From positions 62,001 through 126,000 of the forward strand of contig NZ_JAPFQN010000007.1 of the NCBI RefSeq assembly GCF_026241165.1: a DNA stretch of 64,000 bases, given 5' to 3'. Positions within the stretch are counted from its first letter, which is position 1; each line of letters opens with the position of its first letter. The notes under the pieces are model-generated. The model searched no databases, was not told where the DNA came from, and worked only from the letters and a program-made list of their open reading frames with translations. This DNA is from Mangrovivirga halotolerans (GTDB lineage Bacteria > Bacteroidota > Bacteroidia > Cytophagales > Cyclobacteriaceae). Position numbers and translations under genes: made by a program. Below are positions 26,940 to 38,511 of the stretch, piece after piece.

Positions 26940-27890
26940 ATGCATAATCAAAAAACTGCCGTAATAGATCTTGGTACCAATACCTGGCACCTTTTAATTG
27001 TTAGAGTTGTTAACCATGAAATAGAGGTATTGCACAAAGAAAAACAAGCTGTTGGTATTGGTAAAGGAGGTATTACTAAAGGTTATATAACCGAGGAAGC
27101 TAAAAATCGGGGTTTAACAGCAATATCCCAATTTAAAAGAGTAATAGACAATCTCGAAGTTGACCAGATTTACGCTACTGCTACAAGTGCAATGCGTAAT
27201 GCAAAAAACGGACAAGAGATAGCTGACCTGATCAATGATGAATATGGTATAAAAGTCGAGATCATCGATGGTGATAAAGAAGCAGAATACATTTATGAAG
27301 GTGTGAAATCAGCAATCTATATTGGTGATGAAACATCTTTGATCTTAGATATTGGAGGCGGAAGCGTTGAATTCATTATTTGTAATGAACACAATATTTT
27401 CTGGAAACAGTCATTTGAAATTGGCGGGCAGAGACTGGTCGATATGTTTCAGTCATCTGATCCAATGCCAAAAGATAAGATTGAAGAATTAAACAAATAT
27501 CTTGAGATTATGCTTGCACCTCTAATTGATGCTACAGAAAAGTATCATCCTGTAGTATTAATTGGCGCTTCAGGTAGCTTTGATACTTTGAATGACATTG
27601 CATGTGAAAAGTATCCTTTGAAATACAACAAAATTAAATCTGATTTATGGCTTGATCTTAAAGATTTTGAAGAAATTTACAGCAATCTTGTAGTAAAATC
27701 AAGAGAGGAGCGATTACAAATACCTGGTATGATCGCTTTAAGAGTCGATATGATTGTTGTAGCCGGGGTTTTAATCAAATTTGTATTAAACACCCTAAAT
27801 CTTAAAAGAATTCGAATTTCTCCTGCTTCATTAAAGGAAGGCCTTTTACATGAGGTTTTATTGAAGGAAGATGAAGAAGAAAATAATTAG
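26940..27890 (+). CDS. Ppx/GppA family phosphatase, single-domain form
   Basis: The 316 residues cover the ASKHA-fold exopolyphosphatase/guanosine pentaphosphatase domain. Phosphate-binding loops are AVIDLGTNTWHLLI (residues 7-20) and ILDIGGGSVEFII (about 138-150), and the catalytic Glu is expected in the DKEAEYIYEGV segment (about 115-125). The C-terminal HD-like domain of long Ppx proteins is absent, as in the short Bacteroidota forms. It should act on polyphosphate or pppGpp in the cytoplasm. It is followed after 3 bp by the Ldh-type gene, so they are likely cotranscribed, though a functional link is not obvious. Confidence 0.9.
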   Translation: MHNQKTAVIDLGTNTWHLLIVRVVNHEIEVLHKEKQAVGIGKGGITKGYITEEAKNRGLTAISQFKRVIDNLEVDQIYATATSAMRNAKNGQEIADLINDEYGIKVEIIDGDKEAEYIYEGVKSAIYIGDETSLILDIGGGSVEFIICNEHNIFWKQSFEIGGQRLVDMFQSSDPMPKDKIEELNKYLEIMLAPLIDATEKYHPVVLIGASGSFDTLNDIACEKYPLKYNKIKSDLWLDLKDFEEIYSNLVVKSREERLQIPGMIALRVDMIVVAGVLIKFVLNTLNLKRIRISPASLKEGLLHEVLLKEDEEENN

Positions 27891-27893
27891 AAA

Positions 27894-28982
27894 ATGACTA
27901 CTAATTATTCCTATAAGGAACTTTATAAATTCGCTAAAAATATATTTTTGGCTATTGGATGCAGTGATGACGATGCAACACAAGCAACCAATACACTTTT
28001 GTCGGCAGACCTTAGAGGTGTAGATTCTCATGGTATTGCCAGGCTGATCGGATATGTTAGACTCTGGGAATCTGAAAGAGTTAATCCAAAACCCAATATT
28101 AAAGTTGTTCATGAAACGCCTTCTACGGCTGTAATAGATGGAGATAAAGGCTTGGGTCTGGTGGTTGGCCCTGTAGCAATGAAGATTGCTATGGAAAAAG
28201 CTAAAAATGTCGGAACCGGATGGGTAGCAGTTAAAAACTCTAATCATTACGGAATTGCAGGATATCATAGTATGATGGCTTTAGAAGAAGATATGATCGG
28301 TTTCAGCTTTACTAATGCCAGTCCGTTAGTAGCACCAACATATGGTAAAGAAAGAATGCTGGGCACTAACCCTATTAGTGTAGCGATCCCTACGAAAGAC
28401 GAACCACCATTTGTCGCTGATATGGCAACAACTACCGCAGCAAACGGAAAATTAGAAATACTTCAAAGAAAAAATGAAAAAGCACCTTTGGGTTGGGTAC
28501 AGGATAAAGAAGGAAATCCATCAACCGATCCCGGTGCCGTAAAAGATGGAGGAGCTTTATTACCTTTAGGGGGATCTCCAAAAAATGCCGGTCATAAAGG
28601 ATATATCCTCGGATCAATAGTTGATATTTTGTCAGGAGTTTTATCAGGAGCCAATTATGGTCCATGGGTTCCTCCTTTCGTTAGTTTTTTACCTGTTTCA
28701 GATAATCCGGTGGGTGAAGGCCTGGGACATTTCTTTGGAGCTATGAGAGTTGATGCATTTCGACCAAAAGAAGATTTCTTAAAACATATGGATCACTGGA
28801 TTCGAAGATTCAGAGAAACGGAATCAATAAATGATGAAGAAAAAGTTAAAATTCCAGGAGACCCGGAAAGGATGTTCGAGCAAGAAAGAAATGAAAATGG
28901 TATTCCCTTACTAAAGCCTGTAGTAGAAAGTCTTAAATCTCTTTCTGAGAAGTTTGATGTTGAATTACCAAATCCTAATTGA
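27894..28982 (+). CDS. Ldh family (malate/L-lactate/ureidoglycolate type) oxidoreductase
   Basis: The 362 residues belong to the NAD(P)-dependent Ldh_2 family, unrelated to classical Rossmann dehydrogenases. Typical features are DLRGVDSHGIARL (about 41-53), the active-site His in VKNSNHYGIAGYHS (about 115) and the nucleotide-binding GTNPISVAIP. Members reduce or oxidise malate, lactate, ureidoglycolate or similar acids; I cannot choose between them. The ATG lies 3 bp after the Ppx/GppA stop. Its stop directly abuts the stop of the convergent beta-barrel gene with no base between. Confidence 0.9.
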   Translation: MTTNYSYKELYKFAKNIFLAIGCSDDDATQATNTLLSADLRGVDSHGIARLIGYVRLWESERVNPKPNIKVVHETPSTAVIDGDKGLGLVVGPVAMKIAMEKAKNVGTGWVAVKNSNHYGIAGYHSMMALEEDMIGFSFTNASPLVAPTYGKERMLGTNPISVAIPTKDEPPFVADMATTTAANGKLEILQRKNEKAPLGWVQDKEGNPSTDPGAVKDGGALLPLGGSPKNAGHKGYILGSIVDILSGVLSGANYGPWVPPFVSFLPVSDNPVGEGLGHFFGAMRVDAFRPKEDFLKHMDHWIRRFRETESINDEEKVKIPGDPERMFEQERNENGIPLLKPVVESLKSLSEKFDVELPNPN

Positions 28983-29579
28983 TTACAACATTATTCCAGC
29001 CCTGATTACCAATGGACTACCGTAAGGAGATTTAATGTCATCATGAAGAAGGTTATATAGAGCAGAAAGGAAAACCCCTGAACCAGTCCTGCCAATTGGC
29101 TGAACATAACCTCCGCCAAGAAAAAATGAAGGTACCCATTCTCTTTTTAGTCGGGCATCTTCCACAAAATCTACTCTTAACATTTCATATTCCGTACGTA
29201 GGAAAATATTATTTAAAATAAAATAATTTGCCCACAGACTACCTCCATAACTATTATAGGACCCTTCGAAAAAAGGATCATCGTATTTAACATATAAATA
29301 TCTGATCCCGAAACCAGTCATAAATCGTTGATTAACCATGTAGCCAACTGAAGGAGATAAATCCAAATAAAAAGGATTAAATCCAAATCCTAATCCACCA
29401 CCTACTCTTACTTTTTGCCAAAATTCATTATCTTCTTTTTCTTGTTGATATCTCTTCGTTGCTTCTTCTTTAACATCAACTGAATCTTCTTTTCTATCGC
29501 CTTCCTTATAATATTCCTGGCTAAAAGAACTGAAAATGGTTAGTATGAAAATGACAAAGGTGATTGATAGATTTCTCAT
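28983..29579 (-). CDS. Secreted protein, probable small outer-membrane beta-barrel
   Basis: The 198 residues begin with a signal peptide (hydrophobic 4-18, cleavage near FSQ-EY) and a charged linker (residues 20-55). Alternating aromatic/glycine strands follow (GGGLGFGFNPFYLDLSPSVG, then FGIRYLYVKY), reminiscent of an eight-strand barrel with a terminal hydrophobic strand ending in GIML. No known family is named with confidence. It is downstream of the FtsB-like gene by 2 bp. The function is unknown. Confidence 0.7.
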   Translation of the reverse strand: MRNLSITFVIFILTIFSSFSQEYYKEGDRKEDSVDVKEEATKRYQQEKEDNEFWQKVRVGGGLGFGFNPFYLDLSPSVGYMVNQRFMTGFGIRYLYVKYDDPFFEGSYNSYGGSLWANYFILNNIFLRTEYEMLRVDFVEDARLKREWVPSFFLGGGYVQPIGRTGSGVFLSALYNLLHDDIKSPYGSPLVIRAGIML

Positions 29580-29581
29580 TC

Positions 29582-29896
29582 CTATTCGTTATGGTCTACG
29601 ATTATATATAAATCCTCAGATTCTTTCTTCATAAAATATCTTTCTCGGGCAAATTTTTCTAGTAGCTCGGTATTACTCAATAATTCTTTCCTGTCCTTTT
29701 CAACCTGCTGGATATTCTCTTCATAATATTCTTTTTCCTTTTCCAGGTTGTTCAGTTTAGAATTAAGCTTGAAAGTTGTTATAAAATTTGTGTTATCGAA
29801 AAAAAGCATCCAAACTAAAAACACTACTAGACTAAGAACAAAAATGTTTGACATTTTACTCTTAATACGACTCAAAAATTTCTCCAACTCTAACAT
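29582..29896 (-). CDS. FtsB/DivIC-like septum formation initiator protein
   Basis: The 104 residues fit the FtsB/DivIC family: a short cytoplasmic start, one membrane helix (about 17-33), then a leucine-rich coiled coil (about 45-80) and the short conserved tail around EKFARERYFMKKESEDLYII. These proteins bridge FtsL and FtsQ in the divisome. The start ATG at 29896 has another Met at residue 15 as an alternative. It is cotranscribed with the barrel gene 2 bp behind, and a -7 promoter box lies 22 bp upstream. Confidence 0.85.
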   Translation of the reverse strand: MLELEKFLSRIKSKMSNIFVLSLVVFLVWMLFFDNTNFITTFKLNSKLNNLEKEKEYYEENIQQVEKDRKELLSNTELLEKFARERYFMKKESEDLYIIVDHNE

Positions 29897-29918
29897 TATA
29901 AAAATTATTTATCCCCCT

Positions 29919-29926
29919 CAAAGATA
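29919..29926 (-). promoter_or_regulatory. Bacteroidota -7 promoter box for the ftsB-like operon
   Basis: TATCTTTG on the minus strand is an exact TAnnTTTG match, 22 bp before the ATG, in the gap after the enolase terminator. No clear -33. Confidence 0.45.
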
Positions 29927-29967
29927 CCTGTTTTAAGTAAAATAATAATCTTGTTCGATACTTTCAA

Positions 29968-30001
29968 TAAAAAAAGCTGTAAACGTGATGTCTACAGCTT
30001 T
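29968..30001 (-). terminator. Intrinsic terminator after enolase
   Basis: A 9-bp stem (AAAGCTGTA / TACAGCTTT, at 29973-29981 and 29993-30001) with an 11-nt loop is followed on the minus strand by a run of T residues, 24 bp after the enolase stop. Confidence 0.82.
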
Positions 30002-30025
30002 CTTTGTTAATAATAATAATAAATA

Positions 30026-32424
<2,399 letters not shown>

Positions 32425-32450
32425 AATGTATTCGCGAAATAGATTTTGTG

Positions 32451-32458
32451 CAAAAATA
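32451..32458 (-). promoter_or_regulatory. -7 promoter box for carA-eno, overlapping a terminator T tract
   Basis: TATTTTTG on the minus strand matches TAnnTTTG, 26 bp before the carA ATG. It begins inside the T run that ends the rplQ terminator. The -33 region would lie within the hairpin. Confidence 0.45.
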
Positions 32459-32491
32459 AAAAAGGGAACAAACATATGTTTGCTCCCTTTT
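32458..32491 (-). terminator. Intrinsic terminator of the ribosomal superoperon (after rplQ)
   Basis: An 8-bp outer stem (AAAAGGGA / TCCCTTTT) plus an inner stem around CAAACATATGTTTG, separated by one mismatch, is followed by a T run on the minus strand, 22 bp after the rplQ stop. Confidence 0.85.
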
Positions 32492-32513
32492 AAATTTATT
32501 TAGTAAATATTTA

Positions 32514-33146
32514 TTATTCACCTTTATCTTCATTCTTTTCATCAGAAGATTTTGATTCAGAATCTGTTTTTTTAGATTCTTTTTTTGGTGCAGCTTTCTT
32601 AGCTTCAGCTTTTTTAGTATCAGCTTTAGGCTTTTCAGCTTTTGGTTCTTCAGTTTTACTTTCTTCTGCTTTAGTTTCTTCAGCTTTTGCTTCAGACTTA
32701 GGAGCAGCAGATTTTGCTTTTGAACCACTACCTCTTCGGCTTCTTCTGGTTTTCTTACCAGCCGATTTTTCTTCTTTAACTAGTAGCTCATTATAATCTA
32801 CTAATTCCATGATACACATATCAGCGTTATCTCCAAGTCTTGAATTAAGCTTGATAATTCTTGTGTATCCACCTGGTCGGTTAGCAACCTTATCAGCTAC
32901 TTCGTTAAATAAAGTATCTACTGAATACTTATTTTGAAGGTAACTGAAAACTACACGACGAGAGTGAGTTGAATCAGCCTTCGCTTTAGTAATCAAAGGC
33001 TCAACATATTTTCTAAGGGCTTTAGCCTTAGCTACAGTCGTCGTTATTCTCTTATGTAGGATGAGTGAACTTGCCATGTTAGAAAGCATTGCCTTTCTGT
33101 GAGAGGCAGTTCTACCCAAGTGATTAAATTTTTTACCGTGTCTCAT
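32514..33146 (-). CDS. rplQ: 50S ribosomal protein L17 with long charged C-terminal tail
   Basis: L17 is a large-subunit protein near the exit tunnel. The first 122 or so residues are a normal L17 ([20 protein letters not shown], then [11 protein letters not shown]). The remaining 88 residues are a low-complexity tail of Lys, Glu, Ala, Ser and Pro with repeated [14 protein letters not shown]-like units, predicted disordered. Compact L17 proteins are about 120-130 residues, so this is a large extension. It is the last gene of the operon, 5 bp after rpoA, with a terminator behind it. Confidence 0.96.
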   Translation of the reverse strand: MRHGKKFNHLGRTASHRKAMLSNMASSLILHKRITTTVAKAKALRKYVEPLITKAKADSTHSRRVVFSYLQNKYSVDTLFNEVADKVANRPGGYTRIIKLNSRLGDNADMCIMELVDYNELLVKEEKSAGKKTRRSRRGSGSKAKSAAPKSEAKAEETKAEESKTEEPKAEKPKADTKKAEAKKAAPKKESKKTDSESKSSDEKNEDKGE

Positions 33147-33151
33147 TTTTC

Positions 33152-34141
33152 TTACTCTTCGTCAAGTTTATACTTAGACAAATCCATTCCAAAAGTTAAT
33201 CCTTTTTCCTGAACTAACTGCTCAAGCTCAGCAAGAGACTTCTTACCGAAGTTACGGAACTTCATCATATCAGAGATCTCAAGTCTTACCAGATCACCAA
33301 GAGTTCTAACATCTGCCGCTTTAAGACAGTTGTAAGCTCTTACTGATAGGTCAAGATCACTTAATGAAGTTTTAAGCAGCTTTCGCATATGTAGCATTTC
33401 TTCATCTACTTGCTCAGGCTCTCCTGATTTCTCAGTTTCAAGGATCATATTCTGATCAGAGAATAGCATAAAGTGCTGGATCAAAATATTAGCAGCTCCT
33501 TTTAATGCATCTTCAGGATGTATAGATCCATCAGTTTCAATGTCAAGCACTAACATTTCATAGTCAGTTTTTTGCTCAACACGAGTATTTTCAACGCTGA
33601 ATTTCACGTTTTTAATAGGAGTGAAAATCGCATCAATTGGAATATATCCGAATACCTGTTCAGCTGGTTTGTTCTCTTCAGCTGGTAAGTACCCTCTTCC
33701 TTTATCGACAGTTAATTCGATTTCGAAATCAACAGACTCGTCCATATGACAAATCACCAAGTCTGGGTTTAGAATTTCGAAGGCAGAGGTATTTCCACCA
33801 ATATCTGCAGCTTTAAATTCTTTGCTACCGCCAACCTTAACTGTGATTTTGTTTTCAACAAGGTCGCCTACTTTCTTAAATCTAACCATCTTCAGGTTAA
33901 GGATGATCTCAGATACATCCTCTACAACACCTTCGACAGAAGAGAATTCGTGTAGAACGTCCGGAATTTTTATACCGGTGATGGCATATCCTTCTAACGA
34001 AGAAAGAAGGATTCTTCTAAGCGCATTACCTATAGTAACTCCATATCCCGGTTCAAGTGGTTTAAATGTAAAAAGCCCGTGAAAATCATCTGCTTTCTCC
34101 ATCGCCACCTTTTCGGGCATTTGAAATGCTAAAATGGACAT
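33152..34141 (-). CDS. rpoA: RNA polymerase alpha subunit
   Basis: The alpha dimer nucleates RNA polymerase assembly, and its C-terminal domain contacts promoter DNA and activators. The 329 residues show the N-terminal assembly domain ([20 protein letters not shown]) and a C-terminal domain with helix-hairpin-helix elements ([33 protein letters not shown]). The ATG at 34141 gives [12 protein letters not shown]; a TTG at 34168 would add nine unconserved residues. It lies between rpsD and rplQ in the usual alpha-operon order. Confidence 0.98.
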   Translation of the reverse strand: MSILAFQMPEKVAMEKADDFHGLFTFKPLEPGYGVTIGNALRRILLSSLEGYAITGIKIPDVLHEFSSVEGVVEDVSEIILNLKMVRFKKVGDLVENKITVKVGGSKEFKAADIGGNTSAFEILNPDLVICHMDESVDFEIELTVDKGRGYLPAEENKPAEQVFGYIPIDAIFTPIKNVKFSVENTRVEQKTDYEMLVLDIETDGSIHPEDALKGAANILIQHFMLFSDQNMILETEKSGEPEQVDEEMLHMRKLLKTSLSDLDLSVRAYNCLKAADVRTLGDLVRLEISDMMKFRNFGKKSLAELEQLVQEKGLTFGMDLSKYKLDEE

Positions 34142-34173
34142 ATTATTTCGAGTCTTTATATTAGTCAATAGGA

Positions 34174-34776
34174 TTATTTAGAGTACAATTCAACGATCAG
34201 TTGTTCCTTAATGTTTTCAGGAATCTCATCACGTTGTGGCATTGTTACGAATTTACCAGCAAACTCTTTTCCGTCCCACTCAAGCCATGAAAATTGCTTT
34301 CTGCCTGCAGCAAGTGAGTCACTGATTATTTCCAAAGTTTTACTTCTTTCACGCACACCAACAACATCACCTTCTTTTAAAGAATAAGATGGTATGTTAA
34401 CGATTTCACCATTAACAGTTATGTGTTTATGTGATACAAGTTGTCTTGCACTCCTTCTTGTAGGCGCAATACCTAATCTATATACGGTGTTGTCCAATCT
34501 AGCTTCCAATAATTGAAGAAGAACCTCACCGGTTACTCCCTTCTTTCTTGTAGCTTTTTCGAAAGTATTAGCGAATTGTTTCTCTAATACACCGTAAGTA
34601 TATTTTGCCTTTTGTTTTTCAGCAAGCTGAATTGCGTATTCAGACTGCTTTCTTCTGCGGCTACGTCCGTGTTGTCCCGGACCGTAACTTTTCTTTTGAA
34701 GCGCTTTGCTCGGACCAAAAATCGCTTCCTGGAATTTACGGGCTATTTTAGCCTTTGGACCTGTATATCTAGCCAT
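34174..34776 (-). CDS. rpsD: 30S ribosomal protein S4
   Basis: S4 is a primary 16S rRNA binder that nucleates 30S assembly. The 200 residues include the S4 RNA-binding domain (about 90-150, [31 protein letters not shown]). The N-terminal region lacks the four-cysteine zinc knuckle of some S4 proteins (no Cys seen), so this is the zinc-free type. It sits between rpsK and rpoA. Confidence 0.97.
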   Translation of the reverse strand: MARYTGPKAKIARKFQEAIFGPSKALQKKSYGPGQHGRSRRRKQSEYAIQLAEKQKAKYTYGVLEKQFANTFEKATRKKGVTGEVLLQLLEARLDNTVYRLGIAPTRRSARQLVSHKHITVNGEIVNIPSYSLKEGDVVGVRERSKTLEIISDSLAAGRKQFSWLEWDGKEFAGKFVTMPQRDEIPENIKEQLIVELYSK

Positions 34777-34802
34777 TATTTTTTTCCGTTCAGTTAATTA
34801 AA

Positions 34803-35195
34803 TTAGACTCTTCTTCTTTTAGGTGGACGACATCCGTTGTGTGGAAGAGGTGTGATATCTTTGATCATTGTCACCTCGATACCAGTGTTCTGGATTGTTC
34901 TGATTGCTGATTCACGACCAGCACCAGGACCCTTAACGAATACTTCAACCTTTCGAAGACCAAGATCATATGCTTTTTGAGCACAATCCTGAGCAGCAGT
35001 TTGAGCAGCATAAGGAGTGTTCTTTTTAGAACCCTTAAAGCCCATTTTACCTGCAGAAGCCCATGAAATAACTTGACCGGCCTGATTGGTCATTGAGATA
35101 ATGATGTTGTTGAAGGTCGCCTTAATATGAGCCTGACCTACTGCATCAACAACTACTACTCTCTTTTTTGCTTTATCTTTTCTTTTTTGAGCCAT
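34803..35195 (-). CDS. rpsK: 30S ribosomal protein S11
   Basis: S11 forms part of the platform near the mRNA exit. The 130 residues contain [18 protein letters not shown] near the N-terminus and end with the conserved C-terminal [18 protein letters not shown] basic start ([12 protein letters not shown]) precedes the fold. It lies 43 bp after rpsM and 26 bp before rpsD, in the normal order for the alpha operon. Confidence 0.98.
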   Translation of the reverse strand: MAQKRKDKAKKRVVVVDAVGQAHIKATFNNIIISMTNQAGQVISWASAGKMGFKGSKKNTPYAAQTAAQDCAQKAYDLGLRKVEVFVKGPGAGRESAIRTIQNTGIEVTMIKDITPLPHNGCRPPKRRRV

Positions 35196-35238
35196 ATTTC
35201 ACTACAATTTTCAGGAAGGTAATCTATCCTGTTTGCTA

Positions 35239-35616
35239 TTATTTAACAGCTTTTTTCTTGTTAGCAACAGTTTTACGTTTACCTTTTCTCGTTCTCGAGT
35301 TGTTTTTAGTTTTTTGACCTCTAACAGGTAAACCTTTTCTGTGACGAAGTCCTCGGTAACAACCGATGTCCATAAGTCGCTTAATATTAAGCTGCACTTC
35401 TGATTTTAAAACACCTTCTACTTTGTGATTTTCAGAAATAACATTACGAACAGCTGTTGACTCATCATCAGTCCACTCGCTTACTTTTTTATCCTTATCG
35501 ACCCCGGCTTTTGACAAAATCTCTTGAGCTGAACTTTTTCCTATACCGAAGATATACGTAAGAGAAATTTCTCCCCTTTTATTATCCGGAATATCGACTC
35601 CTGCAATACGTGCCAT
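35239..35616 (-). CDS. rpsM: 30S ribosomal protein S13
   Basis: S13 sits in the head of the small subunit and contacts L5 and tRNA. The 125 residues start [20 protein letters not shown] and carry the helix-two-turns-helix region ([14 protein letters not shown]). The basic tail is rich in Arg/Lys ([20 protein letters not shown]), which reaches the P-site tRNA. It follows rpmJ by 2 bp. Confidence 0.98.
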   Translation of the reverse strand: MARIAGVDIPDNKRGEISLTYIFGIGKSSAQEILSKAGVDKDKKVSEWTDDESTAVRNVISENHKVEGVLKSEVQLNIKRLMDIGCYRGLRHRKGLPVRGQKTKNNSRTRKGKRKTVANKKKAVK

Positions 35617-35618
35617 AA

Positions 35619-35735
35619 TTATCCTTGTCTTTGTTTAAACTTAGGGTTCTTTTTGTTAATAACGTACACCTTTCCTTTTCGGCGTACGATTTTGCAATCG
35701 CTGCTTCTTTTTTTTACGGATGCTCTTACCTTCAT
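35619..35735 (-). CDS. rpmJ: 50S ribosomal protein L36, zinc-free variant
   Basis: A 38-residue protein found by reading the gap between infA and rpsM: it begins [20 protein letters not shown] and ends NPKFKQRQG. Zinc-type L36 has C-x2-C, then Cys and His. Here only one of these cysteines remains (Cys14), the first is Ser, the third is in NKKNP and the His is Phe, so it should not bind zinc. It lies 4 bp after infA and ends 2 bp before rpsM, exactly where L36 is expected. Confidence 0.95.
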   Translation of the reverse strand: MKVRASVKKRSSDCKIVRRKGKVYVINKKNPKFKQRQG

Positions 35736-35739
35736 GACT

Positions 35740-35958
35740 TTATTTGTATCTGTAAACGATTCTACCTTTAGTTAAATCATACGGAGACATTTCTAATTTA
35801 ACTTTGTCCCCTGGTAATATTTTAATGTAATTCATCCGCATCTTACCTGAAATATGAGCTATAACTTCGTGCCCGTTTTCAAGTTCAACGCGGAACATCG
35901 CATTCGACAATGCTTCGGTTATTGTACCGTCTTGTTCAATGGATGATTGTTTCGCCAT
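35740..35958 (-). CDS. infA: Translation initiation factor IF-1
   Basis: IF-1 is a 72-residue OB-fold protein that occupies the ribosomal A site during initiation. It carries the family start and core ([38 protein letters not shown]) and the usual terminal GRIVYRYK. It overlaps the 3' end of map by 23 bp, which implies translational coupling, and precedes rpmJ by 4 bp. Confidence 0.97.
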   Translation of the reverse strand: MAKQSSIEQDGTITEALSNAMFRVELENGHEVIAHISGKMRMNYIKILPGDKVKLEMSPYDLTKGRIVYRYK

Positions 35959-36736
35959 ATTGTTCTTTTAAATAGTCTTCAATATATTGATGCGTTGTTA
36001 AAATCTCTGCCTCACCTTCTTCGGTGATAGCAATTGTGTGCTCAAAATGAGCACTCGGTAATCTATCTGCAGTTCTAATGGTCCAACCATCGGCTTCCTG
36101 AACAATACTCCGTCCACCTTGATTTACCATTGGTTCTACTGCTAATACATAACCCGGCTTCAATTTAGCTCCACGACCGCGCTTTCCATAATTAGGAACC
36201 TCCGGCTTTTCGTGTAGATTCTTGCCAACACCATGGCCGACAAGTTCTCTTACAACTGAAAACCCTTCTTTTTCAACAAATGATTGTACAGCATAGCCTA
36301 TATCTCCGATCCTGTGTCCGGCTACTGCAGCCTGGATCCCTTCATAGAGGGATTGGCGAGTTACGCGAATCAGCCGCTTTATTTCTTCGCTAACTTCACC
36401 TACTGCATAACTGTAAGCACAATCACTGTGGTAGCCTTTATAAAAAACACCACAATCAATTGAAACTAAATCTCCATCTTTCAAAACGTACTCACCGGGA
36501 ATACCATGAACGACGTTTTCGTTCACTGATATACAAAGTGATGCGGGAAACCCGCTATATCCCAAAAAGGACGGATGTCCTTGATGATCCTTTATAAATT
36601 CTTCAGCTATCTTATCAAGCGCTTTAGTCGAAACTCCTGGCTTTACAGCTTTCGCTACTTCACCATGAGCTCTTCCGAGTATATCGGCGCTTTCCTTTAT
36701 GATCTCTATTTCTTCTTTTGATTTAACAGGAATCAT
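35936..36736 (-). CDS. map: Methionine aminopeptidase, type I
   Basis: The enzyme removes the initiator methionine from new proteins. The 266 residues have the pita-bread fold with five metal ligands in the expected spots: Asp in [18 protein letters not shown], a second Asp just after, His in [14 protein letters not shown], Glu in AVEPMVN, and Glu near the C-terminus. The N-terminal extension of type II enzymes is absent. It follows secY by 3 bp and overlaps infA by 23 bp, in the usual secY-map-infA order. Confidence 0.97.
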   Translation of the reverse strand: MIPVKSKEEIEIIKESADILGRAHGEVAKAVKPGVSTKALDKIAEEFIKDHQGHPSFLGYSGFPASLCISVNENVVHGIPGEYVLKDGDLVSIDCGVFYKGYHSDCAYSYAVGEVSEEIKRLIRVTRQSLYEGIQAAVAGHRIGDIGYAVQSFVEKEGFSVVRELVGHGVGKNLHEKPEVPNYGKRGRGAKLKPGYVLAVEPMVNQGGRSIVQEADGWTIRTADRLPSAHFEHTIAITEEGEAEILTTHQYIEDYLKEQYGETIIH

Positions 36737-36739
36737 AAA

Positions 36740-38056
36740 TTAGACAACTGCCGCTTCAGAACGTCCTTTTACTTTACCAGACTTCATTAGTCCTTCGTAA
36801 TGACGCATTAATAAATAACTTTCTATCTGCTGAAGAGTATCAAGTATAACTCCAACCATAATCAACAAACTAGTTCCACCATAAAACTGAGAGAACTGAG
36901 GAGAAACTCCTGCTAACGTTGCAAATGCAGGTAAGATCGCTACAATTGCAAGAAAAATTGATCCTGGAAGAGTAATCTTAGTTAAAACACTATCTAGATA
37001 CTCTGATGTTTCTTTACCTGGTTTAACACCCGGAATAAAACCTCCGTTTCTTTTCAATCCATCTGCTATTTCTGTAGGGTTTACAGTGATAGCTGTATAA
37101 AAGAAAGTGAAAAGAATAATTAATATAGCAAAGGTTATATTATAAACCGGAGTCTGGTAGTTTGAGAACGTTGTAATAAAATAGTTACCCAGATCTGTAT
37201 CTTGAAAAGGCTGAGCGAATAGAGCAGGTAAAAACATCAATGCCTGAGCAAAAATGATCGGCATCACACCTGAACTATTAACTTTCAAAGGAATGTATTG
37301 TCTTTGTCCACCGTATGCCCGGCCACCTGAAACATGCGCTTTGGCATAATTTACAGGTATTCTTCTCACAGCTTTTGTAAGAGCAACAACTGCCATTACA
37401 ACAAAAAACAATGCAACCATTTCCAATACGAAAAGTATTATACCTCCCTGGTCACCTTTTGAAGAAAATTCAAAAATCAGTGAACTTGGAAACCTTGATA
37501 TAATACCGATCATGATCAACATTGAAATACCATTTCCAATTCCTTTATCAGTAATTCTTTCGCCAAGCCACATACAGAACATGGTTCCGGAGGTAAGAAT
37601 TATAGCTGAACTGATTTTAAAGAATAATGGATCAACCACAACTGCTTCACCCGGGATGTAAGCAGTTAGGTATCCTATAGACTGACCTAATGTAATTATA
37701 ATAGTCAGTACTCTTGTAATCTGAGTTAATCTTTTACGACCGCTCTCCCCTTCTTTCTGCAATCTTTGGAAATGAGGAATAGCTATAGTTAGCAATTGAA
37801 CTACGATCGATGCCGAAATGTACGGCATAATACCTAAACCGAAAATCGCAGCATTATTAAATGCACCACCTAAAAAACTGTCAAGCAATCCGAAGATTCC
37901 TTCTGCAGATTCAGGTAGTCGATCTGGATCAACGCCAGGTAAAACGATAAAAGACCCAAGGCGAAATATTATTAAAAAGCCAAGGGTGTTAAGGATCCTA
38001 GTTCTTAGTTCCTCAATCGAAAAAATGTTCCTGATGGTCGTAATAAACTTTTTCAT
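36740..38056 (-). CDS. secY: Preprotein translocase subunit SecY
   Basis: SecY forms the protein-conducting channel. The 438 residues show ten hydrophobic segments with the expected loops, including the plug region near GGAFNNAAIFGLGIMPYISA and the cytoplasmic loops with conserved arginines (RRIPVNYAKAHVSGGRAYGG; LKRNGGFIPGVKPG). It follows rplO by 8 bp and precedes map by 3 bp in the spc operon. Confidence 0.97.
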   Translation of the reverse strand: MKKFITTIRNIFSIEELRTRILNTLGFLIIFRLGSFIVLPGVDPDRLPESAEGIFGLLDSFLGGAFNNAAIFGLGIMPYISASIVVQLLTIAIPHFQRLQKEGESGRKRLTQITRVLTIIITLGQSIGYLTAYIPGEAVVVDPLFFKISSAIILTSGTMFCMWLGERITDKGIGNGISMLIMIGIISRFPSSLIFEFSSKGDQGGIILFVLEMVALFFVVMAVVALTKAVRRIPVNYAKAHVSGGRAYGGQRQYIPLKVNSSGVMPIIFAQALMFLPALFAQPFQDTDLGNYFITTFSNYQTPVYNITFAILIILFTFFYTAITVNPTEIADGLKRNGGFIPGVKPGKETSEYLDSVLTKITLPGSIFLAIVAILPAFATLAGVSPQFSQFYGGTSLLIMVGVILDTLQQIESYLLMRHYEGLMKSGKVKGRSEAAVV

Positions 38057-38064
38057 TCTTCTAA

Positions 38065-38511
38065 TTAAAGTGTTGTTACTGATCCGCCTGCTTTTTCTAT
38101 AGCTTCCTTAGCAGAAGCAGAAAATTTATGAGCAGTAACTGCTAATTTAGACTTTAATTCTCCTTTGCCAAGAATTTTGATCAAATCATTTTTCTGAGCA
38201 AACCCATTATCGATCAAAACCTGAAGGTCGATCGTATCTAATTTTTTATTATCAGCCAATTCTTGTATTTGATACAAGTTAACTGGCTTATATTCTACTC
38301 TGTTAGGATTTCTGAATCCAAATTTAGGAACCCTTCTTTGAAGAGGCATCTGTCCACCTTCAAAACCGGCTTTGCTACTGTATCCAGATCTGGATTTAGC
38401 ACCTTTATGTCCTCTTGTTGAAGTTCCACCACGGCCAGTTCCCTGACCTCTACCTATTCTTTTTGAATTCTTCGTCGATCCCGCGGCAGGTTTTAATGTA
38501 TGTAATTTCAT
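38065..38511 (-). CDS. rplO: 50S ribosomal protein L15
   Basis: L15 is a late assembly protein of the large subunit with a long glycine-rich N-terminal extension. The 148 residues show this arm ([20 protein letters not shown], then [17 protein letters not shown]) and a globular C-terminal part. Its ATG overlaps the rpmD stop in an ATGA arrangement, so the two are translationally coupled. SecY follows. Confidence 0.97.
   Translation of the reverse strand: MKLHTLKPAAGSTKNSKRIGRGQGTGRGGTSTRGHKGAKSRSGYSSKAGFEGGQMPLQRRVPKFGFRNPNRVEYKPVNLYQIQELADNKKLDTIDLQVLIDNGFAQKNDLIKILGKGELKSKLAVTAHKFSASAKEAIEKAGGSVTTL

Noticed and set aside
32514-32760. Possible tandem DNA repeat in the region encoding the L17 tail
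   Set aside because: The repetition is in codon and amino-acid composition (Ala, Lys, Glu), not a regular unit; no mobile or CRISPR-like repeat spacing is present.
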